Of a stretch of 64,000 nt of DNA, positions 48,572 to 62,900 are shown in pieces. Numbering within the stretch: position 1 is the first letter of the stretch; each line of letters starts with the position of its first letter. Location: assembly GCA_033980235.1 (NCBI GenBank), contig CM067070.1:27184627-27248626 (forward strand). The letters run 5' to 3'. Both the position numbers and the translations under genes were made by a program. Below the pieces are notes generated by a model, which did not search any database, was not told where the DNA came from, and saw nothing but the letters and a program-made list of their open reading frames with translations. Source of the DNA: Diadema setosum. Lineage: Eukaryota > Echinodermata > Echinoidea > Diadematoida > Diadematidae.

Positions 48572-51500
48572 AATGTATGTATAAATGTATGTATAGAGTC
48601 AAACCTACCTTAGCAGCCACTTGTCTATAGCGACAATCCGTTTATACAGACGTTTATACAGACACTTTTTCGTCTCCCTTGGATGACCGCTGAAGAAAAG
48701 TTTGTTTGTTTCTATTCAGCATGTACGCATATATTATATCATATATATTTTTCGTCACCGTATATGGTATCATTTGGTACCTGTTCGTCAATGTTTGCCA
48801 TTATTTTCGAAAGCTTAGCTCATAGAAGATTAGAGGGCGACATTTGATATACAGTGTCAATAACTGGTCTCGCACTACAGACAGATTGGTGAGGATTGTA
48901 AAGCTCCCGACTTCTGATCCGATGTCACTTTCAGTCCCAACCCTAATTGGGGACCGCAGGAAGGAATATCGCACCTGGTTCGTGCATGGTTCACCGCATT
49001 GCGTCATTGATGTCTCTCTTGCCATCACTTCATATGGGTCCGTTCGCACCTTCGAAATAAAGCGCGACGAATTTCCGGGGTCATCGTTACTGGCGTACTC
49101 ACGGGATTTCAACGTTATGAGTTTGTCGACCACCGGTTCGATATGGATTTATCTACTGATGATTGTTAAAGATCTCAACGTCCGTCCGCTTCAGTTAGAC
49201 GTGAGGAATAATTGTAAAGGAGGCAAGTGTCATAACATTGAATCGACAATGTTAATAGCACGCATGCGTGTTTTCCCTAGATGGAACAAAAGGTTAGTCT
49301 GCTAGACTCGTAGACAGAAGGAAGAGGGGTGGAAATTCGCCCTCTTCGCACATATTTAAACTCAATGTGTGTAACACAGACATTATGTAACTACATTCCC
49401 TCTTCAATATTCTCTTTAGACAGTAATATCAATGATTAATAATTTAAACTCTGGATCAACTTTATTTGAATATATATTTTTTTCTTATATTATGCAGCTT
49501 TAAATCTGTGTATATACAGTATCTATAGGAGTAGGACATACGTGAGCGTATAAACACATGCGTACAAATTGCTTCTTTTCAAAATAAATGTCTATGTTTA
49601 CTAGAAACATTAAGGAGGAAGCGACTGTTACCTTTATTTATGTTAAAGGGAAAGCTCAGTGAAACTTTAAAAGGCCGGAACTTTCCATTTTTTTTTCTAG
49701 AATAATTGTAATTTGTGCGCTGTATTCTCACGGCGTAATTTCACACTATTTGTTGAAGTCGATATATAAAGCCGTCTATCACTTTTACTATTTAATGTAC
49801 TTTCAGATCTTCTCACTTGTGGCGACAATCCGTGCTCGACTGTAAGTCAGTGTATTTCTATAACGGGTGGATACTGGTGCCGCTGCTTTCCTGGTTTTCA
49901 TGGCTTTAACTGCGCAGAAGGTTAGACAGACTTTTGTTGTTATGTTGTAGTGATATTTCTATACTTTTTCACGGCACTAATAGTCTTTCTAACACTGAAA
50001 ATTGTCATTGCACGTAATATAGCACTTCCTATAGTATTGACGGTAATAATAACCATTATGTTTCATGAACAGACAAAATGATGTCATTTATAGCAGATAA
50101 ATGGGCCCGTATTCCACTGTAGACCAAGGCTTAAACCCATTTTAACCCAATTTTCACCCACTTTTGATAGACTAACATTGGTTTAAACTCGTTTAAATTT
50201 TAGCAGAATACGGGCCGTTGGATTTTGAATTCACTGAGACAAGTATCTGTTATAGCATTAGTCTGGTAGGAATGGAGGGTCCCCATGTATGCACCCTCCA
50301 AACACATTTTTTAGCTCACTTTTTGTAACCCTTAACTCTCTAAAAAATCGAGTGAAAATATTCACTCATGAAAGAGTGAATACAAAAAAGAGTGAATTTA
50401 GAGTTCACTCGTTTTAGAGTGACCTCAGGAATCACTCCAAAATCTTCGAGTGATCCCTGATGCCACTCCAAAATGAGTGAAATTGAACATTTTTACTCAA
50501 TATTCAATCCAATTTCAATCTAAATTCCCTCTTCTTCTTTTGTACTTACTCGATTTTTTTTTAGAGAGTATGGTGTCTAGTTAATGATTTTGATTTTGTT
50601 TCTAAGAAAAAAGTCCTGTCCCATGGGGGTCGTTTTAGAGTGACCTCAGGGATCACTTCAAAATGCTCGAGTGATTCCTGAGGTCACTCCAAAATGATTG
50701 AAAATGAATATTTTTACTCAAAATTCACTCCAATTTCAATCTAAATTCACTCTTTTTTGTCTTCACTCTTTCAAGAGTGACTATTTTCACTCGATTTTTT
50801 TAGAGAGTAGGGTGTCAAGTTAATGATTTTTTTTTTTTGTTCCCAAGAAAAAATCGTGTCCAATGGGGGTCATTGGCGGCCATCTTGGCAGCCATCTTGG
50901 ACTTTCAGGGAAAATCAGTGAAGGAGACCTCCGGATGATTTTCAGATTTTTACGTTTAAACAATTATAAATTAGTTATACTGAGGATAGAGTTACAGAAA
51001 TTATGATAAACCAGATGAAAAATAAGAATACTTTCAAAATTTAGAACAAATTGCGATGAACAAGGATGATGACATGGCAGAGTCACCATGAATGCATGAG
51101 TTGGGGCTCAAGGAATCAGAACAAAAGAAGAAGGCATGCATAGATTATACACAGGTGAACTCTCAAGCAAGCAGTATTGTAATGGGAATTACACTACTAC
51201 ATTTCTGAAATATGTGAGCCTCCTAAGTCATCATCCTTGTTCAGTGTAATTTGTTTAAGGTTTTTCAAAATATTGTTTCTCTGCTCAAGAACCACTATAA
51301 ATTCCACAATTCTATCAGTCCAAGCAAGTACCCTGTGAGGGATAAACCTGAAATACCCTCTCAGGGCTATTCAGCGGCTCAACGAAGCGTTGCGATCGTT
51401 ATCTCTATTCTCATTGCCGGTCGTTCCGATTTATGACTAGAAATTCTGCGGATTTTGCTGGCTCGTGCGAGCGCTGCACGCTCGCCATGAGCTGGGTGGC

Positions 51501-54500
51501 CCTGTACACCCACATGCAGGCCGGACAAGTCGCAGCGTCACATACCAGCCGGGGAGATACCACACACAGTCTTCACATCCACCAAGTATTGTAAAGTAAC
51601 TCGCGCTAAGATGGATTGCAACAATTTGCACAAATCCAAACTAATTTAAACTAGGCCTACACTAAGTACAGGTCGTTGCAGGATGATATAAACACAACAA
51701 ATAAACAAAATACACTGTTCCCCTACACTCATGTACGCACACAAGCACAAGCACCCACAGCAAACACAAGAGTGTCAACAACATCAAAAGCAAAAACAAA
51801 ACGAAAACTGGCATCATTCAGAAAGTGTTGAATTCGAGTATCTTATATGTTATCAAGATACAGTTGTGACTTGCTTCTTGAGAAGAACGTATAACTATTT
51901 TTTTTTCTTTTCAAATCATTTCATGATGTATCAATTATTAAATCTGTATTTAATAGTCACATCTTGTATCATCTGCAGTGTGGATATTAGTATATTATAC
52001 GCATCTATAATATAAGAGTAAGAACATCTTCTATAGACGATCGAACGCAATTTCAAAACCCAGTTTTGGCAACTGAATGGATTTCGTTCTCCTACCTGCC
52101 CGTGGCCGGTACACTTGCCGAACTGTAAAGACGATGGTATCACACATCTCCTCAACTGGAACTACAGCTGTATTTTATGATTCTCTCACAGTCCCAAGTA
52201 GATATAACACAAAACGCCATCTTAGTCTTCATAAAATGTTATCGATGCAGTCATGGCAGCGTATATTCCATAATTCAGGGAGGTGGAAAGAGAATTGAAT
52301 ATGCCTAGTTAGTGCACAGGGATAGACTGTACCATGCTAATGTAAGGTCTCAGTGGCAGCTGACTGGTATCGAGGAAACCCCACTAAAAAAACAACATCA
52401 CTCCCCCAGCCCACCGAAGAACCCTGGCTGGTATGTGTACGTAACTTTCCAAAGCAGACACTCTGCCGAGCGAGACTGCCTTTGCAATGTCACAGCACTT
52501 TCCCAACGACGCAGGGACGTGATCAGTTCACATTTGATTTTTCTAATAAACTGCGTTGATACCATCTTTTAATGTCCCCTGAAGTTCATACTATAAAGAT
52601 GTAAGCATCGATTTCATTCTACATAATTCATTTCCAAAATTTACAGTTGTGATTACATGTACATTACATCAAATGTGAGATGAGTGAGGTTCCTTCGTAC
52701 AGCAGCGAACAGCGGCAACCAAGCAAGCAACGCGAGCCAGAGAGCAATACGATAACCATTCCACGTGGGCTAACAGCACGGAGGCACGCGGTGTGTGCGC
52801 GTTTTTCTCTGTTTCAGTAGCGATAGCCTGACAAAATTCAGACCGGATTGAATGAGACTAAGTGGACAAAATTTTCGAACATGTTGTGCTATGACAGAGA
52901 GCGTGTGAATTTTGCTCCCCGCGGATTATCCTGCAAAAGGGTCTATGAAAGGAAAGACTAATAATCTTCACTCTGAGGGAAAAGGAGCGCAATCCGCGGG
53001 GAGCAAAATATACCGTGTGTGTTTAAACACACGAATGTCGAAGCGGTTTTGTCGGTTCCCATAGACTTTACACGTGAAGGCGATTCGCTTGGCACTGAGC
53101 CAGGTTCGGCGAGCTCGCGCGGTTCTCCCGTTTTATCCTCTATAGGGTATTTCGGCGTTATCCTTCACAGGGTAGTTGCCTGGACTGTCTATACATGGAG
53201 TTGTTGATTTATGTACTACATGATGTGAAATTATGAAAATCGTCTGGAATGCCCCTTTAATTTCCATAACTTTTGAGCTATACAGCATACAATTACAAAT
53301 AAAGCATTTCGTCAGGGTAGAATGTGACATGAGGACTCGATTGAGATTGTTATATGCATGATTACTGCAAGTTCGATACAAGAAAAGTCCAAAAATATGA
53401 AAAATTCAATGTCGTTTACACCGAATTCGGTTACACCGAAAAGTACCCAAATAGTTTAACTTTTAAAATACACAACATACAGGGACAAATAGAACATTTC
53501 TTCCAGAGTAAATGCAGCATGAGGAATCAATTAAGATGGTCATTTATATATCGTTTACTCTGGAAATTGCCCAAATAGTCCATGCTACATACATGACAAA
53601 TTACATAACTCACAAGATTAGCCCTATGGTGTGTTGTATCAAAAACATTCAATAGAATCTGAAGAGAAAATCAATTCCAAGCATTGTGACTCCTCACTTG
53701 GTGAAATCAAATACAAAATGTAAGCACTATGGCAATTCATATGCAAATACCCCTAAAATAAATGGTCAAAAGAGGTCACACTTGATAATAATGTTGATCA
53801 CAGCATGTGAAAGTGACTAATGGACAAACATAAAGCTTGAATTGGCGTTCAAGTTTTGTCATTTTGTATTCAAAAAGAGTTTAAATTGAGGTATTTTTAG
53901 AAAAAAACAATCGCTGTGCCGAAATGTTCAGTCGATTTCAAAAATTTAGGTGCCAAAATGTTTAGAACGTATTTAAAATTAGGTTAAAAGCAGTTCATTC
54001 TAAAGTATTTGTTTAAACCTTATTGTCCAAAACAAAAAGATACATTTCACTTGACAGCCGGAAATCCACCCTGTGAATAGGGGCTGACATATAAATGTGG
54101 ATTGCTGCTACTTTTAGGTAGGGATATTTACATATGAATTTTCATCTCACACTTCTCCAATTTCCATTCATTAACAAAATGATCATCATAATCAATGTCT
54201 GGCTCCTCCTCCTCTTCATCCTCCTTCATCTCCTCAGTAATTTTCTGAAGCAAGTCAATGAGGAAAGTTCAGTTCAGTTCAGTTTTTATTTCTGCATTTC
54301 AAAATCAATACAAATCAACAAATCAACAAAATACTTATATAGTAATTTACAAAGCTAATATTCGTAACGTTTGGATGTTTGATATATACATTTTCTTTTT
54401 TTTTCAAGAACGAATATCATATATTATGAAAGGAAGCAATAGGAAATGATAAAAATGAAATGCAGGGGACCATCATCATAAGCTAAGCTTGACGAGGAAG

Positions 54501-57500
54501 ATGGCCCCAGGTAAAGAGATACATAAAGAAAATCTTGCCACTCACTGAGTGGGGGGTAATTGTGCAAAGGGCACAATAAAGAGATACATAAAGAAAATCT
54601 TGCCACTCACTGAGTGAAATTCATATGTTTATTTTCAGATAGGAACGCTTAAAACAAAATACATTTGAATGAACCACTTTTAACCTAATTTAATTCAGTT
54701 TTAATGATAACATTTTGGCACCTAAATTGTTGAAATCGATTGAACATTTTAGCACAGTGATTGTTTTCATGAAAATACCCCAACTCAAACTCTTGAAATA
54801 CAGAATTTAATGAAATAGCATGCACACAAAAATATTAAATTTCATCTAAGGTTTTATTTTTGGCGATTAGTCACTTTCAATTGTTGTGATCAAAATTCGT
54901 ATGTTTTACCTCTTTTGACCTGTTATTTTAGGGATATTTTCATATGAATTGCCATAGTGCTTACATTCTTCATTTGATTTCAACAAGTGAGGCGTCAAAA
55001 TGCTGGAATTAATTTTTTCTTCTATTTCTGGCGATTTTTTTCTTCATACAATACACCATATTTGAACTATGATGTAAAATGAATAAGGGTTAAGTTACTT
55101 TTATGAGGTAGTTTGTCATGTATGTCAATGTATGTATACGGATTATTTGGGTAATGTACAGTGTAATCGACACTAAATTTTGCATACTTTCGGACTTTTC
55201 TCTCATCAAACTTGCTTTAATCATGTACATCGCTATCTCAATCGATTCCTCATGCCACATTTACCCTGAAGAAATGTTTTATTTGGAACTGTATATGTTG
55301 TATAGTTCAAAAGTTATAGAAATTAATGATTTTCCTTGAAAAAATGGCCACCATTTAACCCCGGGGACACGATTGTTTACATGAGAACAAAAAAAAAAAA
55401 TCATTAACTAGACACCCTAAGGGTTATACAACAAAAAAGAGGGTGCATGGCTACCTCCCCCCATTCCTACTAGACTATTAAGACAAAGTGGTCAGTCACA
55501 CCTATGAGGTATGTAATTTGTCATTTATGTATATGGACTATTAGGGCAGTTTCCAGAGAAAATGACAATAATCTTTTTTTTTTCCTTCACATTTTTGGAC
55601 TTTGATAATGGTATCAAACTTGCGTTAATCATGTAAATAACCATCTTAATTGATTCCCCATGCCGTATTTACTCTGAAGAAATGTTCTATTTGTCGCTGT
55701 ACTTACGTTGTGTAGTTCAAAAGTTAAACTAGTTGGGTATTTTTCGATGTAAACGACACTGAATTGTTTAATACTCTTGGGTTTTTCTTGTATGAAATTG
55801 CTTTAATCATGTATATAACCATTTCAACCGATTCTCATGTCACATTTACCCTGAAGAAATGCTTTATTTGTATATGCTGTGTAGTTCAAAGTTATGGAAA
55901 TTAATGATTTTCCCTGAAAATCCAAGATGGTTGCCAAGATGACCGCCAATGACCCCCATGGGACAGGATTATTTTTTCTTGGAAACAAAAGAATTCATTA
56001 ACTAGACACCTTAAGGGTTACAAAAAAAGTAAGTTAAAAAATAATGTGTTCGTAGGGTGCATGGGGACCCCCCATTCCTACCAGACTACATTGTCATCCG
56101 AGCGTATCCGAGAAATCCCCATAGATATGAGAGCATGATCTGTTATGGGCAATTCCGCAGTTAGGAGGTCTGGACATGAGATCAAAAAAAAAAGAAAGAA
56201 AAGAAATGTGCCTCTTTATCTTGATCTTCGATTTAAGGTATCAACTAATGCCATAGATGTTCAATAACCATAAAGGTTTTTCAAATTCAGTAGATTTTAT
56301 TTTTCCTATTCATTAGACTTTGCGAGATCTAAAACCATCATTTAATGTACTTGTGGGACTCGGTACTCTCTTATATGCAAATTACAGTGGATTCCTTTGA
56401 TATTTTGTCCTCCCAGCTTTGCTAAAAGGAAACAAAAAGATGAATACATTCAAATATTCCGGAATTGGTGTGTTCATCAATTACAATGGGGTGAAATGAC
56501 ATGCGGGATTACTCCGAACATATGTGACGTTACTAACTTTAACGATAATAACTGTCATAACGTTAGTACTAACCCTGCGTTGGGGGTCTAGCTACAAAAT
56601 CATGGGTCGAACTGCAAAAAAAAATATTTTCAGAAGCATTTTGTTATGATCTTATAATTGAAATTAATGCAACATTTTGTTTGTAGTAACTTATATTTTT
56701 GCACACTTTTTGTCACAATACTTTTTGTCATGTCTTTTTTTTTGTAACATTACTAACCAACCCTATAGGCTGCCATGGAAACTCTAATATTTTTTTAATT
56801 GTAGAATTGAAGAACTACTGATCCTCAATGAAGCTTTGTGGGTTTTATATGTTTCATCATTCTTAAGTCCGCCATTATTGCCATTATGAATTTCAAAATT
56901 ACTGCTAAGTACCTATCAATATCAATTCTTTTGATCTGATAGAAATTTAATCTGATAAAAATTTCAATGGCAATTTAAAAAATGTCAGTCTATTCCGAAT
57001 TTTCTACGCTGATCATATATTACAAATCAAATACATTTCCTTTTTTTAGAAAAATAGGAAGAAATAGTCAGTTCATTTATGATTTGAAAATAAGATCAAA
57101 TTCACGTGAATGAATTAATGTGAACTATAACAGACTAAAAGGAAGCAATAATATGTACATGAAATGTTATCATACTTTACGAAGAGTAGAGGGTGTTTAA
57201 CTTTCTATAATTATGTGTGTTCGTGTGCGTGCGTTTGGTTGCTGTGTTTGTGCTGTCAGATGCCTTTCCAAATTGCAAAATATTGTTTAACCTCAATATC
57301 ATTTGTCTTATGTACGTATCGTACAATCACCGCTATTCCCTGATCGAAGATGACGACATGATCAAGATTGAACCGGGCATCGAGCATCCAGTGGTGGCGA
57401 TTACGCCTGGCTATCCCGAAATGTTTCGTTCCGACTTCAGTTTCTCATGGCACGTACAAGGCCTCGATGGCTTCGACGTTGATGTCTGGTTCGTTGACGG

Positions 57501-59886
57501 GTTCGAAATATCACACAAGGGTGGCGCAATTCAATTGGAGGTTGAGAAGGACAACAACCTGCGTGGAATCGCAATACAACACAGTGTCTTGCCCTTCTAT
57601 GTACTCGTAAACGCCACCTCTTTCTGGTTCACACTGGAAAATTACTGGTTTAAGACAATCTTCGCTTTCAGAATGGAGTTCACGTTGACTCGTAGCGAAG
57701 GTTAATCTGACCTCCCTTTTCACACTTTCCATTTGTCATTGTTTGTGGAGTAACCAGTGTAATTGGCCGTTTTGTAAGAATGTGAAAGAACTGGAGTGGG
57801 CATTTTTTCCGGAAAGAAAGAGAAAGAGACAAAGGTTGTTAGCGGGTGGGAAAGGGAATCTTTCCTTCTTCCTCAACCACCATCCTTTCCCGGCATCATA
57901 ATTTCAATGGGGATCGGGATCATGAGTTAGGATGAAATATATGAACTCTCATACCATTCATTTTCCAGCCTGAAATGATTAAACCCGACTCTGTACCAAT
58001 TGCAGTTGCACGTATTAATAGTTTGATTACAATGAAAAGATGCACTCGTCATCATTGATATAATGATGAATGCAATTATGTAAATTGCGTCTCCACAGCC
58101 AGCCTACTTGAATTATGCAAACTAAGCATCTCTTCATAATATGCAGGTGGAACTATTTCATGTGAAGAACATCCCTGCTCGTTCAGGAGTGTGTGCCAAG
58201 ATTTCGGTGTTGGCTACACCTGCATCTGTCCCTCTGGATTTTCTGGCGTCAGGTGCAATAACGGTAAATATAATGCTTTTTTTTAATATTTACAGCTACG
58301 TATCCTACTCCCACCCCACCCCGCTCGCTTGCTCGCTGCGTTCGCTACGCTCTCTCGCTTTGCGCCCCCCCTTTACAGAATTCCTCGATCCGCCCCTGTA
58401 ATGTACAATACCATGTCAATATCAGCTTGATCAGTCTTAGCTGTTATTTTTAGGTTAGTGTATAATTGGTAAGACGCAAGAAGAGTTATACAGTATTGAT
58501 GCATGTAATTTTATTCATTTAAACTGTATGACACAATGTGCTTAGGTGATCACCGTTTGCTGACTATTGCTATACAGTCACGTGGGACAAACCAGGAGAG
58601 TCGGCATCTTTTGCCTGGGTTTTCCTTGTGTGGGTAGGTGGACCACACTATTCACCGGGTTAGCACCCTACTCTGTGCGATGAAGGAATAAGTTGAACTC
58701 ACAAACGGGACCTCCATGTAGTGTTCTATCCGAGGGATGAAAGAGTGTTTTGGCTCTAACTAGAGGGGACGGAATGCTTACACACAACATTTCTCAGTGA
58801 GACTCGGGAATCGAACCCGGGCGGGTCCTTTGGACATGGAAGCAGACGCGCTACTGACTGGGTTAAATCATCGCCCTATGCATGCAGGGCCTTCGTGAAG
58901 AAGAGATCATGCCACCCGTAAACACCCGACTGCAATGAGTGTTCAATAGATACAGATCCAGATAAAAATTGAAAGAGGAAAGAGAGATATCCTAGACACA
59001 TTTCATCAAATTATAGACGATAATTGAAAAAAAAAATCACGATTTAATGAGAAATAAACGCATTTTAGAAAATGTGTATATGTACAAGGCTAATCATTAA
59101 GCATTTGCTCGGGGGCAACAGAACAGATGTCGGGCAGCCACTTTTTTCAGTAAAGATATGCTTTGGTGGCCAGATGGTAGAGCACGTAGTGATAACGAAT
59201 ACACACGGAGATTGCATAGGCTCATCAGCACATATGGACCTTTTGTCATGACCTTGTATCATATATGTTTATATACTAATTTCATTTCATTTTTGACGCC
59301 CTATTGTAAATGAAAAATAATGGTAGCAATAGATTGAAGGATTGATGTTATTCATAAAACATTGTAGTCACTATAGAAGTCAAAAGGAGTACGACAAGGA
59401 TATCTCCTTTTAGGAGCACTGCTATTCGTTCTACTTGTCGAGGTATTTGATTTGAAAATGTACTATTGTATGAAAAAAAAAACAACAAAAGACCTGATTA
59501 TATTATAGTTATGACTTCCCTGGATTTTCAGAAACTGAAATGTCAATATGTCTCAAGAAGCAAATGATACCACTGTATCAACTTGAAATTACGGTCGTAA
59601 AAGAATTTGGTACTTATGCCAGACCTAACGTCAATCTTGTGAAAACAACAATAACACTAGCAACAACAAACCTTAAGCCATCACTTTGAAAGCTGGCATT
59701 CTGCATTGTGTAGACATAAATTATGAGTTGTCAGAAGAGCGTAATATCTTGGTCTTCGATAGTGCCAACGATAAAGACAGTTGGTTTATGAGAATGAAAA
59801 AAAAAATGGGAGCAACGGGGATCGAATCAAGTGCTTGTGTGTGTGTGCTTGTGTGAATATGTAGGCCGTAAAAAAATCCATGTGCA

Positions 59887-59944
<58 letters not shown>

Positions 59945-62900
59945 TCAATAATGACTTATATCAACAAATCAGTAGAGCATTTACGTACACATTCACCTAC
60001 AGCTACCGACATCAGGAGTGTTTACGTGGAGCACACCTACACCATGACGATTTCACCCGTAAGACATATCACAGCACCCCTGTGGCAAGTTGAGACGAAT
60101 GAATTCTGCAGCATTGGCCTTAGTTTCATCCGCAGTGCAACGATATCAGTCGGAATCAAGTTCTCTTTGGCAGTCATGCTTAACCTTACTCGCGTGTATT
60201 TCTTCACGCAGTCAGCGCCTGTGGTCTCCTACCAGTTTTTCGAGAGCCCTAAATTGTGGGTGCATATTATGGCGGGAGAAGCTACTAACGAGCTCAACCT
60301 CTATAGTGATTGTGCCACAGGTTAGTGCCACATTTTTGAAGACTCTGTTTTTGACTTGGACTGTGTAATATTCTCTCTCTTTGTAGTACCTCTAAAATCG
60401 TGTCCATAATAGGGTCAAAATAGTGACAATTCTTTACACATTTATCACTGTCAGTTTCAAGTTGTTCTCCTCGCGTATCCTTCGTGTCACTTCTGAAAAG
60501 TTAACAGTGCGACTAAAATGATATTTTTCTCCTTTTCAACCCCCATCATAGACGTCACAATATATGTAAGATTTAATGTGATATATAAATGTCGAGAGAG
60601 AGAGAGAGAGAGAAAGAGAGATTTTGTATGAATATACTTTATGTATATGGGTGTGTGTGTGTGTATTGTAATGAGGAAAGAAAAACGACGCGAAGCTTTG
60701 AAATTATCATTTTTCTTACTGTTCTTCTTTCATTTGGAAAAAAAGTGCACGAGTTGAAAAAATGGTCTCCGCCGGGAATCGAACCCGGGTCTCGAACCCG
60801 GGTCTTTGGCTTGGAACGCCAACGCCTTAAACCGCTCGGCCACGGAGACTTCATTGCGGTTCAGGCAGACCCAAGCTCGATTCCTCAGCGGACCATTCTT
60901 CATTACACCCTTTATGTGCGCATATTCTCTTGGAGCAGAGAGTTATGAATAACAACCAGCCGCATGCCTCAGCTGGATCAATTATACTAGTTGGGAAGAA
61001 AAACAAACGTATAGCAACACACCACATTGTATGGCAGTTTAGAAATGTTGAGTGAATAGAAAATACCCCAAGATGTAAGTTTTCCCAACTCTAGATGAAA
61101 GATATGAGCCCCATTATCATATTTCATTCCGTTGGTATTCTAATATGATTGCCCCAATGTCATAGCAATTTGCATACAAAGCGTGATGACGATATTCAGA
61201 TGTACTTTTACTTGGATTCACGATTCTTTTCGCAAAAATAAAAACTAAATAGAGCGGAATTCAGTAACATCGACATCATGGTTTACAAAAACAATCAACT
61301 TTGCTTGAAGAAAGTGAACGATTTATGTAATTATTCCACGCAGAAAAGAAAATATTTTGCTCATCTCATGAATAATGTACATATAACACCATTTGTCTTT
61401 TATTTAGGAGGTCCGCCTTACTGCAGGTCAAATCCCTGTGGCCTGGGTGGACGGTGCGAAGAAAGAGAAAAAGGATACGAGTGCTTTTGCATGCTAGGAT
61501 TTGGCGGGAAATCCTGTTTGGAAGGTATCAAACAATGTATACATAACTATATTTAAATGTGTATATATAAAAACATGCATACACTTTGTGTGAATGTGTA
61601 TAAACATAATTCATTTACTATTTGATAAAGTACTTTTTAATATGATGGAGCTTCTGATTTTGATCACTTTGTTGAAATTCAATTACTTTTGACTCTAAAC
61701 CTGAGATATTTGCATTAAAAATTCAAATGGGTATACAGCCCTATATTTGTTTAAGATATCCGATCAGCATATCTCTGGTTGAGCAAGATAATCAAGGCGT
61801 GACTGCCCTGTCATACCTTTCTGGGTAAGTTACGCGGGCTTGTTGCGTGTCTGCGGCGGACAAGGATTTTGGCGAGTCTATGGTGCGTCTTACCTGCTGA
61901 ACTTGTGCCACCTACGTTATATATAAGTTCTAGTACGGGCGACATACGGGCACAGCGAAGTATCTGCGTTGCAATTGCGTGTTACCTGCGTGGGAGTTGC
62001 CTGCGAGTTGCTACCTTTAAGGACCTGTTACTGGTGTTCTGCGTGGATCTTTGCGAGCAATTCCAGCGACTGACCCGGAACAGGTTTTGAGCATCTCAAG
62101 GATCTGTCACACCTTTCCGGGCAAGCCTTGCTTGTGACCCGGAGGTTCTCGCAGATGGTTCGCACCTGACAACATCTAACAGGTATAGCCGGCCGCAGTT
62201 GCCCGGAGGTCCGATTTACTCGCAGCCAAGTTTTGAGCATGCTCAGAACTTGTTCCGCGTGAATCGTGGGGAATGCAAGCAGTTCAGGTCCTCGCAGAAC
62301 ACCAGTAGGAGCCCGATGGCTCCCGAAAGTCACAGGCAGTTAAACCGCTTGAAGTACGTAGGTTGCCCGTGGATCTGTGCCTATGAGATGGACACGCGCT
62401 TAACCTGCTGGTAGGGCCTATTCTACGAGCATTATATGGATGTTTTACTGGCAAGGAACGGTGTCGACAATGCCGACTTTCCGCAAAGACAATGGCATTC
62501 TGTACGAACCTCGGCGAAATAGATAGTCCTTCAGAGGGATTTCTTTACTGAGATGTCATCCCCTATATATAAGGCATGAAGACACAGCGAAGGAATCCAT
62601 CTACGAGCCACCCGCGCGCCTGACACGAAGGTCACACGGAATGTACGCAATGTGAACATGTTAGCACACGTTCAGCGGAGTAAGACGCATGCGAAAATCA
62701 CCCAAATCCTTGTCCGCCCGCAGAAATTGTCCTGCATGCTGGATAATTCCTACACACAACAAGCCCACGTAGCTTGCCCGGAAAGATGTGACAGGGCCTA
62801 AACTTGGCTGCGGGCAAGGAGGATTTGCGTGTGCACTTCCGGGCAACTATGGGTGAGATACGTGATATATGGGCCTACCTGTCATGAGGGGGGCACCGGA

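Larger units (their letters stand above)
50259..56088. mobile_element. 5.8-kb nested foldback element
   Basis: The left end TAGTCTGGTAGGAATGG (50259) is mirrored by CCATTCCTACCAGACTA (56072-56088). Both arms share GTAACCCTTA, GTGTCTAGTTAATGA and CCCATGGGGGTCATTGGCGG words. A second right-type terminus ends at about 55478. The inner part (53.25-55.9 kb) is itself a foldback of units of about 150-180 bases: two in reverse at 53250-53580 and three forward at 55160-55905, centred near 54.4 kb. No intact gene. It fills most of the intron between EGF 4 and CUB-like 5. Confidence 0.8.

Noticed and set aside
52033..52580. Possible extra CUB-like exon (peptides such as [20 protein letters not shown])
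   Set aside because: No single frame spans the module, stops occur at TAA near 52126, phase-1 splice sites with a matching frame are missing, and it lies inside the foldback element. The CUB/EGF alternation is already complete without it.
3836..59938. CRISPR arrays or bacterial operon features
   Set aside because: No regularly spaced identical repeats with unique spacers. The sequence is clearly eukaryotic, with introns, SINEs and TA microsatellites.
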